A DNA stretch of 64,000 nucleotides from Fimbriimonadaceae bacterium (GTDB lineage: Bacteria > Armatimonadota > Fimbriimonadia > Fimbriimonadales > Fimbriimonadaceae). A model generated the notes under the pieces. The model did not search any database. It was not told the DNA's origin and worked only from the letters and a program-made list of their open reading frames with translations. A program made the translations under genes and the position numbers. Shown here piece by piece: positions 24,499 to 32,708 of the stretch; positions within the stretch are counted from its first letter, which is position 1; each line of letters opens with the position of its first letter. The DNA is taken from NCBI GenBank assembly GCA_026129685.1, contig JAHCHO010000002.1, positions 186,001 through 250,000 of the forward strand. The letters run 5' to 3'.

Positions 24499-25604
24499 GA
24501 CTTCGCCGCTTCGAGCAGGATTCGTTTGATCGTCCAAGCCCAACCCACGTCGGCGACGTTCGTGATCTTGTGGGGGTTCGCCATCGGGTCCACCCGGGTC
24601 AGCCACCGGGTTAGCGACCACATCGGGCGCTTGAGATCCTTACGGCGATGGGCGGAAAAGGAGGCGACGATCAGGTGCGGGAAGTCCTCGTCCGGGGCGT
24701 CGAACCAGTTGAGGTACGAGCGGGTCAGATGCCCCCACGCCCGCCGATACCGTTCGGCGGTCTTCGAGGCAAAAGTGCCGGGAACCTCGTGCATCTCCGG
24801 GAACACCTGGCACAGGAGATCCGGGTACCAGGCGTCACCCGCCTTCTCAACCCGATCCGACCACCGCCAGGCGCCGACGGTCTCGTCGAACAACCGGTGA
24901 ATGCCGCGCGCCACTCGGTTCGCGTCGCTCCGGTAGCCGGCGGCGCCCGGATCCTTGCGTTCGGTCAGGTAGTCGGCAACGTCCTTCAGTCCTGCATAGA
25001 CCTCGCAGTTGTCCATGAGCAATCCGTCGTTCGGGTGCGGCTCCCCGGTTCCCAACTTGGTCGAACTCTCCTGGTACGCCCGGGTCAGACCGGGAATACC
25101 GCTCTCGTCTTGGCGCTTGATCTGGTTCCGGATGTTGGCCCTCGCGATGTTCCGGATCGCGTTGGCGTTGACGTCCCACCAGCCATGGTCGCCGGTGGCG
25201 CGCACGTATCGAACCGCGAGTTGAAGGAACGTCGCCGCGTATGCGTCGTGGCTGTCCGGGTCCATCTTCTGCTTGAGGTCGGCATCGAGGGTGTCGGGCA
25301 CGAGATACCGGGCGCCGTTGATCGAGCCCAGATTGCGGATGTAAGCCTCCAGGTGCCCCCGGGCCAGTTCGGGGTTCGTGGTGACGACGGTCAGCAGGGC
25401 AAGGTTGCCGAAGTACCAATGGACGCCCTTCTGGTCGCCCATCCGTAGCGCCCCTTGGAACGGTCCGTCCGGCACGATGAACCGCCTATAGATGGTGGCG
25501 GGTTCGAGGCCGGGCAGGCTCGCGAGGGCGTCGCCCACCTCTTTGGGCGTCACCGCACCGTCCTGGGCGCCTAGGAGGGACATGGCGAGGAGGGTGGCGA
25601 GCAT
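24495..25604 (-). CDS. secreted protein of unknown function, possibly alpha/alpha-toroid glycan enzyme
   Basis: 369 residues with a short signal peptide (MLATLLAMSLLGAQ). I do not recognise the family with confidence. The mature part is mostly helical, rich in Trp and Tyr, with repeated helix-turn patterns such as WDVNANAIRNIARANI near 145, LLMDNCEVYAGLKDVADYL near 195 in outline and RWSDRVEKAGDAWYPDLLCQVFPEM near 240 in outline. This resembles six-hairpin glycosidases or polysaccharide lyases of the (alpha/alpha)6 type; that is a guess from pattern. It is translationally coupled (GTGA) to miaA and begins the miaA-hfq-dapF unit. TAGGAT lies 7 nt before ATG 25604, and AGAGGGA between them could be a Shine-Dalgarno. 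Confidence 0.55.
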   Translation of the reverse strand: MLATLLAMSLLGAQDGAVTPKEVGDALASLPGLEPATIYRRFIVPDGPFQGALRMGDQKGVHWYFGNLALLTVVTTNPELARGHLEAYIRNLGSINGARYLVPDTLDADLKQKMDPDSHDAYAATFLQLAVRYVRATGDHGWWDVNANAIRNIARANIRNQIKRQDESGIPGLTRAYQESSTKLGTGEPHPNDGLLMDNCEVYAGLKDVADYLTERKDPGAAGYRSDANRVARGIHRLFDETVGAWRWSDRVEKAGDAWYPDLLCQVFPEMHEVPGTFASKTAERYRRAWGHLTRSYLNWFDAPDEDFPHLIVASFSAHRRKDLKRPMWSLTRWLTRVDPMANPHKITNVADVGWAWTIKRILLEAAKS

Positions 25605-25611
25605 TCCCTCT

Positions 25612-25617
25612 ATCCTA
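25612..25617 (-). promoter_or_regulatory. -10-like TAGGAT before the secreted protein-miaA-hfq-dapF unit
   Basis: TAGGAT, 7 nt, ATG 25604. Unlike most other starts of this type the 7 nt include GAGGG, so either a leaderless start or a Shine-Dalgarno start from a more distant promoter is possible. Confidence 0.35.
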
Positions 25618-25631
25618 CGCCGGTCGTCGCC

Positions 25632-27125
25632 CTATTCGTCCTTTTGCGGTCCGTGGCAATCCATGCACAGTCCGGTCTGCCAAGCATCGCCGATGTCCAC
25701 CGGGTGCTTGAAGGCGAGTCCCTCGACGTTGGTCTCGCGCTTTCCGCCGGGTGGGACCTGCGAGAGGATCGTATGGCAGGTCTGGCAGTTCTTGGTGAGC
25801 ACCTTGCCCTCCGGGCTGACGTGCTTGTCGTCGTGGCATCGGAAGCAACCCAAGGAGTGGACGTGATCGAGGTTGCTCGGATACCCCTTCCAACTAACCT
25901 TCATTTCGGGGAAGTAGTTCGTGCGGTAGATCTCCTGAACCTGGGCGATCGCCGTCACGAGCTTGGGCTGGAGGGTCGCGAACTGGTCCTTGTAGTTGTC
26001 CTGGTAGTACTTGAGGATATCGGCCCGAATGGTCGCGATGGCCTCCGCTTCGGTCTTGTACGGCTTTTCGAGGGCGTCCTTGGCGGTCATCTTGATCTCG
26101 GGGATGCTCCGGTCGATCAGGTTGCGGGCGAGCGCCTGGTTCAGCGTGACCTCCGGCGGCCGATATTGGTGCGAGGGCCGGTTGTGGCAGTCGATGCAGT
26201 CCACGATCCGCCGCTCGCCCTTCTTGAGGTCTTCGTCCGTCGCCTTGAGCTCGGTGCTTCGGTAGACCGTTACCTTCCCGTTCTTGTCCTTGGACTCGAC
26301 GTACGGGATGATCTGGCGCTGCCGATCGGTCGAGACGTAGCTGATCTCGTTCTCGATGTACATGTGCGCGTGGATGCCCTCGCTGGCGCCCTGCTGGACG
26401 CCGCCGATCTTCATCAGCATGCTGATCTGGGCCTCCGTGTTCTCGGGATCGCTCAGGAAGTACTTTCGGTCCTTCAGCTTCTGGCTGTAGAAGTGGTCCG
26501 GCCAGTGGCAGTGCTCGCAGGTCTCGCGGGCGGGGCGCAGGTTCGCGACCGGGGTTTCGATCGGGCGGCTGTACTTGTTGAAGAGGGTCGAGTAGACCTG
26601 ATAGGAGCCCGAGATCTTCGACCGCACGTACCAGTCGGTCCCGGCTCCGATGTGGCATTCCGCGCACTTGACCTTCGCGTGGGGCGAATGCTGGTACGCC
26701 ACGTACTCCGGCTTCATCACGTTGTGGCAAGTTTCGCCGCAGAACTTAACCGACTCGGTGTACTCGTACGCTTGGTAGGACCCGAAACCGGAGACGAGCA
26801 TGAGGCCGAGGCCGCCAAAGAGGAACATGAGGAACGCGAAGCGCTGCTTGCTCTCGTTGAAGTCGATCGTCGGCAAGCGCTTGGCCTCTTCGCCTCGGCG
26901 CTTTCGGCGAACCGCCCGGTAGAGCCCGACGAGCGCGACGAACAGCCCGAACAGCATCACTCCGGGCAAGGCGATGAACGTGATGAGTCCCAAGTACGGG
27001 CTCCCGGTTCGCGAGAAGCTGTCCAGGATGAACAGAAACACGATCATGCAGAAGCTGATTCCGAAGATCGTCATTCCGATCAGCGAGGTCGTGTTGTAGA
27101 AGACGTCGGGCAATCGTCGTTTCAT
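25632..27125 (-). CDS. seven-haem NapC/NirT-family inner-membrane cytochrome c, ImcH-like
   Basis: 497 residues. Three N-terminal transmembrane helices (about 15-35, 45-67, 92-113) end directly in SVKFCGETCHNVM, a C-x3-CH haem site near 130. Six CxxCH sites follow: CAECH, CEHCH, CIDCH, CFRCH, CQTCH, CMDCH, seven in all. The HNVMKPEY...HAKVKCAECH block and RPARETCEHCHWP are hallmarks of the long NapC/NirT quinol-oxidising proteins. Size, three helices and seven haems match ImcH of Geobacter, which passes electrons from menaquinol to periplasmic carriers. No nitrite or nitrate reductase is encoded nearby, so it is unlikely to be an NrfH or NapC partner. It follows the CbcL-like gene by 70 nt on the same strand. 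Confidence 0.85.
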   Translation of the reverse strand: MKRRLPDVFYNTTSLIGMTIFGISFCMIVFLFILDSFSRTGSPYLGLITFIALPGVMLFGLFVALVGLYRAVRRKRRGEEAKRLPTIDFNESKQRFAFLMFLFGGLGLMLVSGFGSYQAYEYTESVKFCGETCHNVMKPEYVAYQHSPHAKVKCAECHIGAGTDWYVRSKISGSYQVYSTLFNKYSRPIETPVANLRPARETCEHCHWPDHFYSQKLKDRKYFLSDPENTEAQISMLMKIGGVQQGASEGIHAHMYIENEISYVSTDRQRQIIPYVESKDKNGKVTVYRSTELKATDEDLKKGERRIVDCIDCHNRPSHQYRPPEVTLNQALARNLIDRSIPEIKMTAKDALEKPYKTEAEAIATIRADILKYYQDNYKDQFATLQPKLVTAIAQVQEIYRTNYFPEMKVSWKGYPSNLDHVHSLGCFRCHDDKHVSPEGKVLTKNCQTCHTILSQVPPGGKRETNVEGLAFKHPVDIGDAWQTGLCMDCHGPQKDE

Positions 27126-27195
27126 GGGTTCGGGTCCTTAGGGTGGGTTCGCTCCGAGGGGTCGAATCCCTGCCGCAAATTCGGGAGCGTCGCCG

Positions 27196-29046
27196 CTAGG
27201 CGGGCGGCTCCTCGGGCGACGGGCCATCGGCGGTGGGCTCGGCGGGTTCGTCCGGCTCGACCGTCGGCTCCGACGGCGAGGGCTCCTCGGCGGGAGGCGC
27301 GGGAATCTGGCCCTCCCTCACGAGGCGTTCGTACTCAAGGGGATGATGGTGCCGCAATTCGTCGGCCGTGATCTTGCCGGTGATCCAGACCCGGCTCATC
27401 GGGAAGGAGCGCGGATTAAGGCTGGCGTTGTACATGTGCCAGGTAAGGATCGCGAGGAACGCGAGGACCGCCTCGTAGGAGTGGGCGATGTACGCGGCCG
27501 GGATGGCCATCGGCGGAAGGAACGACCCGAAGAAGACCGGGAACCACAGGATGAGGCCGGTGATTCCCATCAAGGGCACGCCCCAGTACTCGGCCAAGTA
27601 GTCGAGCTTGCTGCGGAAGGAGTATTTGCCGTACTTGGGTGGCTCTTCCTCAAGGCCGAGATAGTGCCGGGACAGATGGACGAAGTGCTCGATGTCCTGT
27701 TTCGTCGGCAACATGCTCCACGACTTGATGCTGAAGCCGTGCCTGGCCCAGCGCACGAGCAACTCGGTCACGTGGACGATGAAGACGAGGATGAGCCCGA
27801 CGCCCGCCACGCGGTGGACCCAGCGCGCGACGTCCATCCCCCCGATGAACCCGTAGAACGCTCGGAAGACCGAGTCGTCGGACTGGCGAACCGGGAGTCC
27901 CGTCAGGATCAGCGAGACGAAACACACGATCATCATCGCGTGCTGAAGGCGATGGGAGAGGGTCATGCGGTCGAACAGCACGACCTCGCCGGAAATCCTA
28001 GCTTGGCGCTGGCGAAAGGCGTGCACCCCGACCGCCGCCACCAGGAGGACGGCCCCGACCCCCGCCGTCGCGAAAGGATTGCCCGCCTGTAGCAGACTCT
28101 GGTAGATCGCGATGACGATCGGAAGGAAGCCGAAGGAAAGGAGCGCGCCGACCAGGCGGCCGCAAGGCGGCTCCCTCTTGCCGAACACGGTGGTGCGCAG
28201 GTCCAGGACCACCCCGATGAACAGGAAAGAGGTCATCCCCACGACCAACACCACGAAGAACAAGAGGATGCCGCTCAGGATCGGTTCCTGGGCGATCCGG
28301 AGGTTCATGTGGTTGGCGCCGGAAACGGCGAAGCCCTGGGAGGCGCCCGGGTGGCATCCGGACTGGGCGCACGTCAGGACCAGATTGTCGGGATGGGTGG
28401 TCGCCCGCGGATCGGTGTGGGTCAGAACCCCGTGGTTTCCGTGGCAGTCGATGCAGATCGCCGTCTTGAGATTGCCGAATCGAAGGAGCGCCTTCCCGTG
28501 GAAGCTGTGGTCGTACGATTCCACCGCCCCGACGTTCTTGTCGTACTGAGCCATTCGGCTCATGTCGCGGTGGCAGCCTTCGCAGACCTCGACCTTCTGC
28601 TTCCGGGTCCACGTGCCGCGAATGTGGACGGCGTGAGGGTCACCGCCGCCGTGGCAGGTCGCACAGGTCGGATGGTCGCCCGCCTTCTTGTCGGGGCGAG
28701 CGTGGACGCTGGTCTGGTAAGCCTCGGACGCTTCGGGGTGGCAATCGGCGCAAGCGGGCATCGCCCGCTTCATCTCCTCGGTGTGGGGCGCCTCGGGCGT
28801 GAACGCGGAGTGGCAGTCGCGACAGTCGAACCCCTTGTGGGGCGAGGCGTCGAGCGACTCGAAGCGGACCGGGGGACCGGTTTCGGCCTCCGGGGCGTGG
28901 CAGTTTAGGCACTCTTGCGTCGATTCGCTCGGACCAGGGGCTGGCGCTTCCGGTGGGGGCGACTGCCCGAACACGAGGGCCGCGACGAACGGCCCGAGGG
29001 CCAGGGCGAGAGGCAGTCCTTTGATCCAGCCGCGTTTCCGCTCCAT
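27196..29046 (-). CDS. multihaem cytochrome c / cytochrome b fusion, CbcL-like
   Basis: 616 residues. Signal/anchor at residues 8-27 (GLPLALALGPFVAALVFG). A periplasmic domain to about residue 240 holds seven haem sites: CLNCH, CRDCH, CADCH, CATCH, CEGCH, CIDCH and a C-x4-CH (CAQSGCH). The rest is a membrane domain with about seven helices; HRLQHAMM, WVHRVAGV, IVHVTELLVRW and LTWHMYN supply haem b ligands in the manner of formate dehydrogenase gamma-subunit (FdnI-type) cytochromes b. An acidic Pro/Glu-rich tail closes it. The c-then-b order is that of Geobacter CbcL, a quinol oxidase for low-potential extracellular respiration. Start ATG 29046 (MERKRGWIKG) gives the signal peptide; the longer frame does not. 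Confidence 0.83.
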   Translation of the reverse strand: MERKRGWIKGLPLALALGPFVAALVFGQSPPPEAPAPGPSESTQECLNCHAPEAETGPPVRFESLDASPHKGFDCRDCHSAFTPEAPHTEEMKRAMPACADCHPEASEAYQTSVHARPDKKAGDHPTCATCHGGGDPHAVHIRGTWTRKQKVEVCEGCHRDMSRMAQYDKNVGAVESYDHSFHGKALLRFGNLKTAICIDCHGNHGVLTHTDPRATTHPDNLVLTCAQSGCHPGASQGFAVSGANHMNLRIAQEPILSGILLFFVVLVVGMTSFLFIGVVLDLRTTVFGKREPPCGRLVGALLSFGFLPIVIAIYQSLLQAGNPFATAGVGAVLLVAAVGVHAFRQRQARISGEVVLFDRMTLSHRLQHAMMIVCFVSLILTGLPVRQSDDSVFRAFYGFIGGMDVARWVHRVAGVGLILVFIVHVTELLVRWARHGFSIKSWSMLPTKQDIEHFVHLSRHYLGLEEEPPKYGKYSFRSKLDYLAEYWGVPLMGITGLILWFPVFFGSFLPPMAIPAAYIAHSYEAVLAFLAILTWHMYNASLNPRSFPMSRVWITGKITADELRHHHPLEYERLVREGQIPAPPAEEPSPSEPTVEPDEPAEPTADGPSPEEPPA

Positions 29047-29178
29047 GGAATCGTTGTCTCGGTGAGCCGGTCGGCTCGGTCGGGGCCTTGCTGGGGCCAA
29101 GGGTCGAGAGCGTTCGAAGAACGAAGAGCCGAGTCGCTGGTCGCGGCCCGGCTCTTCGGTTCGGTCGTCCGCGCGGGG

Positions 29179-29493
29179 CTAGCCGGGGAGCTTGTCGGCC
29201 TTGATGTCGTCGATGTTCTTGGCGCCGTTCTTGTTCGAGTCCTTGCCCTCGACCGCCTTCAGGGTGTCGGGGGTGAGCTTCTTGGACGTGCCGAGGGTCG
29301 TCTTCAGGTCCTCCCCATAGGGGTTGAGCTTGCCGCCCTTCGCGGAGGTGTGGCAGACGGCGCACTTCGCCTTGCCGAGGGTGGAGTCCGGCTTCACGCC
29401 GTACTGCTTCGCGAAGATGGGGCCGAAGGTGCCGAACCCGAAGGATCCGACGGTGAGACCGAGAACGCCGATGAGAAGCGCGGTTTTTCGCAT
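29179..29493 (-). CDS. small periplasmic monohaem cytochrome c
   Basis: 104 residues with a signal peptide (MRKTALLIGVLGLTVGSFGFG) and one haem site, KCAVCHTSA near residue 45, followed by KLNPYGEDLK. A loose tail with DSNKNGAKNIDDIKA resembles the Asp-rich dockerin-like calcium loop (DxNxxG) often found at the end of small secreted cytochromes. Likely a soluble electron shuttle between the inner-membrane cytochromes encoded downstream and the decahaem protein encoded divergently. ATG 29493 is preceded by GAGGT. It leads the three-gene minus-strand cytochrome group, with 132 nt to the CbcL-like gene. Confidence 0.8.
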   Translation of the reverse strand: MRKTALLIGVLGLTVGSFGFGTFGPIFAKQYGVKPDSTLGKAKCAVCHTSAKGGKLNPYGEDLKTTLGTSKKLTPDTLKAVEGKDSNKNGAKNIDDIKADKLPG

Positions 29494-29976
29494 GTCAACC
29501 TCAAATGGGATGTCGAAGGGGTTCGCCACGGTGCGAGGCCCTCACTTCGTCTGACGATGACTTAACCGTATGGATTCGTCAGAAGTCAACAATATCCGTC
29601 ATTCTAATCTGGCGGACTGCGTCAAGATTGCTTACGGCGATGTCGCCGAGGCGTCCCGGTGAACCTGAGCCGACCACGAATCACGCGCCGGTGATGCGTG
29701 GGACCATGGTCCCTGGCGAAGCCGACCGCCGCAAGGAACCTGGCGCGCGTTCGCAAAACGGGACGCCGGCGTCGAGAGCGCCGGGCGGACGCGAACGCTA
29801 GAACCAATCTATACCGACTAGTCTTGATACTTAGGAATATGCCCAATGGGGGGCATTCGACAAATTTGAGAAAATATCGCCAAATCGTGCAGGAACCGAT
29901 CGACGACCCACCAAAATGAATCGCAAAGGTCCGTCAGATCGGTGCGACGAGCGCACCCCGGTCCTTTGGAGAAAAG
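29494..29976. other. divergent control region between the two cytochrome gene groups
   Basis: 483 nt without a credible gene. AT content rises sharply compared with the surroundings, mainly at 29560-29640 and 29800-29890. On the minus strand TTGACT (about 29594-29589) lies roughly 17 nt before TTAAG(T), a weak promoter candidate for the monohaem gene. On the plus strand ATGCCC-AATGGG-GGGCAT near 29836-29854 forms a small inverted repeat that could be an operator upstream of the decahaem gene. Neither is strong. This region would set whether both cytochrome groups are expressed together. Confidence 0.5.
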
Positions 29977-30951
29977 ATGCGACTCGAGACCGTTGTTCTA
30001 GGAGTGGGCTTGGTCTCCCTCGTCCTCGGCGCCACCGCCCAAAAGGCGGTTCCGGACCAGCCGAAGGGAATCGCCGCCGCCTTGTTCGCCAAAGCCTCGG
30101 AGGACGACTACGTGGGCGCCGAGACGTGCGCGGGATGTCACGCCGAGCACGTCGCGGAGTTCAAGAACTCGGGCCACGCGGCCTACTCGAACGACCCGCG
30201 CGCACCCCTGAGCAAGCGAGGGTGCGAGGGCTGTCACGGCCCGGGCAAGTTCCACCTCGACGAAGAGCACCCGGAGAACGTCGCGTTCACGAAGCTTTCC
30301 GCCAAGGAATCCAACGCGGCCTGCATGCGGTGCCACGCCGAGACGATGAGCCAGTCGCAGTGGCATCGAACGAGCCACCAGCAGGCGAACCTGGCCTGCG
30401 TCTCCTGCCACCAAATTCATACGAACACGCCGGCCGACGAGAAACTCGCCAAGGCGAAGATCGCGAGCGTGTCCAGCCCGCTCGTGGTCGCCAAGCCGGC
30501 CACCAAGAAACTCCTCAAGGCGGACGAGGTCACGCTCTGCTCGTCCTGCCACCAGGCGGAGTCCGCCCAGTTCCGACTCAACTCCCACCACCCGCTTCCC
30601 GAGGGCCGGGTGACCTGCTCCGATTGCCACGCCACCCATCCTACGAACAAGGCCCGCAAGACGGTCGACATCGTCAAGGAGAAGTGCGCGTCCTGCCACG
30701 CCGAGCACACGGGTCCTTTCGTGTTCGAACACGACCCGGTCGCCGGACTCACCGGAGACGGTTGCGCCGAGTGCCATCGGTCCCACGGTTCGCACAACCC
30801 GAAGCTTCTCAAGTCCTTCTCGCGTGGCCTGTGCGCCAGTTGCCACACGGAGAAGACCACGACCCACTACCCCGGACGCACCTGCTGGTCCGCCGGGTGT
30901 CACGTCGCGCTTCACGGATCGAACAGCGACTCTCGGTTCCTCAAGCCGTGA
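29977..30951 (+). CDS. decahaem periplasmic cytochrome c, MtrA/DmsE/PioA-like
   Basis: 324 residues, signal peptide at 1-22 (VVLGVGLVSLVLGATAQ). Ten haem sites: CAGCH, CEGCH, CMRCH, CVSCH, CSSCH, CSDCH, CASCH, CAECH, CASCH and a final C-x4-CH (CWSAGCH) followed by VALHGSNSD. Length, ten haems and the closing CH-x3-HGSN are those of the MtrA/DmsE/PioA family, which inserts into an outer-membrane barrel and conducts electrons through it. The next gene encodes just such a barrel, 19 nt later. ATG 29977 has GGAGAAAAG just upstream. It would receive electrons from the ImcH- or CbcL-like proteins, possibly through the monohaem cytochrome. Confidence 0.9.
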   Translation: MRLETVVLGVGLVSLVLGATAQKAVPDQPKGIAAALFAKASEDDYVGAETCAGCHAEHVAEFKNSGHAAYSNDPRAPLSKRGCEGCHGPGKFHLDEEHPENVAFTKLSAKESNAACMRCHAETMSQSQWHRTSHQQANLACVSCHQIHTNTPADEKLAKAKIASVSSPLVVAKPATKKLLKADEVTLCSSCHQAESAQFRLNSHHPLPEGRVTCSDCHATHPTNKARKTVDIVKEKCASCHAEHTGPFVFEHDPVAGLTGDGCAECHRSHGSHNPKLLKSFSRGLCASCHTEKTTTHYPGRTCWSAGCHVALHGSNSDSRFLKP

Positions 30952-30970
30952 CCGCGCCAAGGATAGACCC

Positions 30971-32641
30971 ATGACTCGCATCGAACGAGCAACAGGCATG
31001 AAACAGAAGAGCCGCGCGTTGGTCGCGCTCCTTTCCCTCGGTTGCCTCGCTTCCATCGCCGGGGCTCAAAACGAACCCCCGGCCGCGGCGCCCGACGAGC
31101 CCGCCGTCGCCGAACGGAAAGGCCCCGTCCTCGAAGTCGGCTGGGGCGACTGGAATCTGAGGGGCAGCGACACCTTTTTCCGACGCTACGGCGGGCCGGC
31201 GCGCGGCTTCTTCATCAAGGACTTCTCGCACTTGTTGACGAACGACGCCGCATCGTACCGGGCGTCGTGGGACGTGCGGGGGTTGCCGCAAGACGATCAC
31301 TGGATGAACGGAACCGTGGTTCTGAACTACGGTCGCACCGTGCTCCAAGGCTGGTCGACCAAGAGCGAGTTCACCGACTCGAGTCCGTTCACGATGCCCG
31401 TGAGCGAGCAGAAGGCGGTCGAGGTTCTCGCCAAGCAACGGTTGACCCACGATGCCGCCGTCACGCTCCGGTACTCGATGGAACAAAAGGACCGCTACCT
31501 GGAGGCGCCCAGACCGGAACGCCACCAGCGCACCCGTTACTTGGACCTCAACGCCCAGGGCGCCGTCGCGGGCGGACAGGGCGGCGTCGGCTACACCGAC
31601 TTCCGGTACTGGGACCGCACCGACAAACGGCCGGACACGCAGGTTCAACGCTGGACCGCCCACTACGACCGTAACCTGACGCCGACCATCGACGCGGGCG
31701 GGTCGTACGCGCATTCGCGGATCACTCAGACCGGCTCCCCAAACAGCACGGTCGAGAGCTACGCGCTCGGCGCCGGCTGGCAGATGAGCGACCGGACGGA
31801 CCTGAGCTTCGCTTTCAAGCACGACAAGATCGAGGTGCCCGTCGTGCGGAACAGCTACGTTCGCGAGCGGATCACCGCCGGCGGGCGACTGGTCCATCGG
31901 CTCGGCGCCTGGACGGCGAACGTCGGCTATACCCACCGCGAGGCGGAGAGGGTGCGCGCCGACCGATCGTTCGTGGACGTCCCGATCTGGGACAAGACGG
32001 ACGTTCGGCTGACGGGCAAGCTTGGCGAAGGGCTCCGAATGACGATTCGCGGGACCTACGAACACCTGCGCGGCCGCCCGGTGATGGTGATGGCGGACAC
32101 CCGCTCCACCTACTGGGACGACAACCGGACGTTCCAAGCCAAGGTGGACAAGACGGCCGACCGCTTCGGAGCGTACGGGTCGGTCACGTACCGCGCGCAA
32201 AGGAACACGCTGCGGGACGTGAACATCAAGACGACCGCCTTCAACCTGGGCGGCACGTTCGACGCCTCCTCGAGTCTATCGTTCTTCGGAGAGGTTTCAT
32301 CCGAGAAGACGGATGCCACCGGCGAAGGCGTTCAGAACCGAAACTTCGACGCCTTCTTCCCGAGCAGCCGGGTGGTCGCACTCGGGGCGAGCTACGGGTT
32401 CAAGCCCGAGTTCAGCCTGACCGCCACCTACACCCAGATCGGGACGGACAACGTGAACCCGATGTTCGAACGAGGCGGCAACTACAAGGGCCGATTCCTG
32501 ACGCTCGGGCTCGTCCACCGGACGAAGCAGGGCAACGAGTTCGGCGTCCTGTTCGCGCCGTGGCACTACGAAGACAAGACGGACGCCTCGGTCAACTACG
32601 CGGCTTCGGTGATCGCCCTTACGGGCAAGGTGAAGTTCTGA
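30971..32641 (+). CDS. MtrB/PioB-like outer-membrane beta-barrel porin
   Basis: 556 residues. Signal peptide within residues 10-33 (MKQKSRALVALLSLGCLASIAGA in outline) and then a long series of amphipathic strands, e.g. AVTLRYSMEQKDRYLE, RTRYLDLNAQGAV, WTANVGYTHREAE, TKTTAFNLGGTF-like turns, ending in VIALTGKVKF with the C-terminal Phe expected for BAM-assembled barrels. I see no CXXC such as in Shewanella MtrB. Total length suggests fewer strands than the 26-28 of MtrB. Its place between a decahaem MtrA-like gene and an octahaem lipoprotein gene is the main evidence that it is the sheath of a porin-cytochrome complex. ATG 30971 has AAGGAT 6 nt upstream; ATG 30998 is an alternative with a shorter n-region. 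Confidence 0.78.
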   Translation: MTRIERATGMKQKSRALVALLSLGCLASIAGAQNEPPAAAPDEPAVAERKGPVLEVGWGDWNLRGSDTFFRRYGGPARGFFIKDFSHLLTNDAASYRASWDVRGLPQDDHWMNGTVVLNYGRTVLQGWSTKSEFTDSSPFTMPVSEQKAVEVLAKQRLTHDAAVTLRYSMEQKDRYLEAPRPERHQRTRYLDLNAQGAVAGGQGGVGYTDFRYWDRTDKRPDTQVQRWTAHYDRNLTPTIDAGGSYAHSRITQTGSPNSTVESYALGAGWQMSDRTDLSFAFKHDKIEVPVVRNSYVRERITAGGRLVHRLGAWTANVGYTHREAERVRADRSFVDVPIWDKTDVRLTGKLGEGLRMTIRGTYEHLRGRPVMVMADTRSTYWDDNRTFQAKVDKTADRFGAYGSVTYRAQRNTLRDVNIKTTAFNLGGTFDASSSLSFFGEVSSEKTDATGEGVQNRNFDAFFPSSRVVALGASYGFKPEFSLTATYTQIGTDNVNPMFERGGNYKGRFLTLGLVHRTKQGNEFGVLFAPWHYEDKTDASVNYAASVIALTGKVKF

Positions 32642-32708
32642 TCATGAACAATCGACGATTTGCGGTTCTCGAAACCGCGGAAATGCAAGCGACGAGCGGA
32701 GGAATGCT

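Noticed and set aside
25632-27125. Reading this protein as NrfH, partner of a nitrite reductase
   Set aside because: NrfH is about 160 residues with four haems; this has three helices and seven haems, and no NrfA is encoded in the window.
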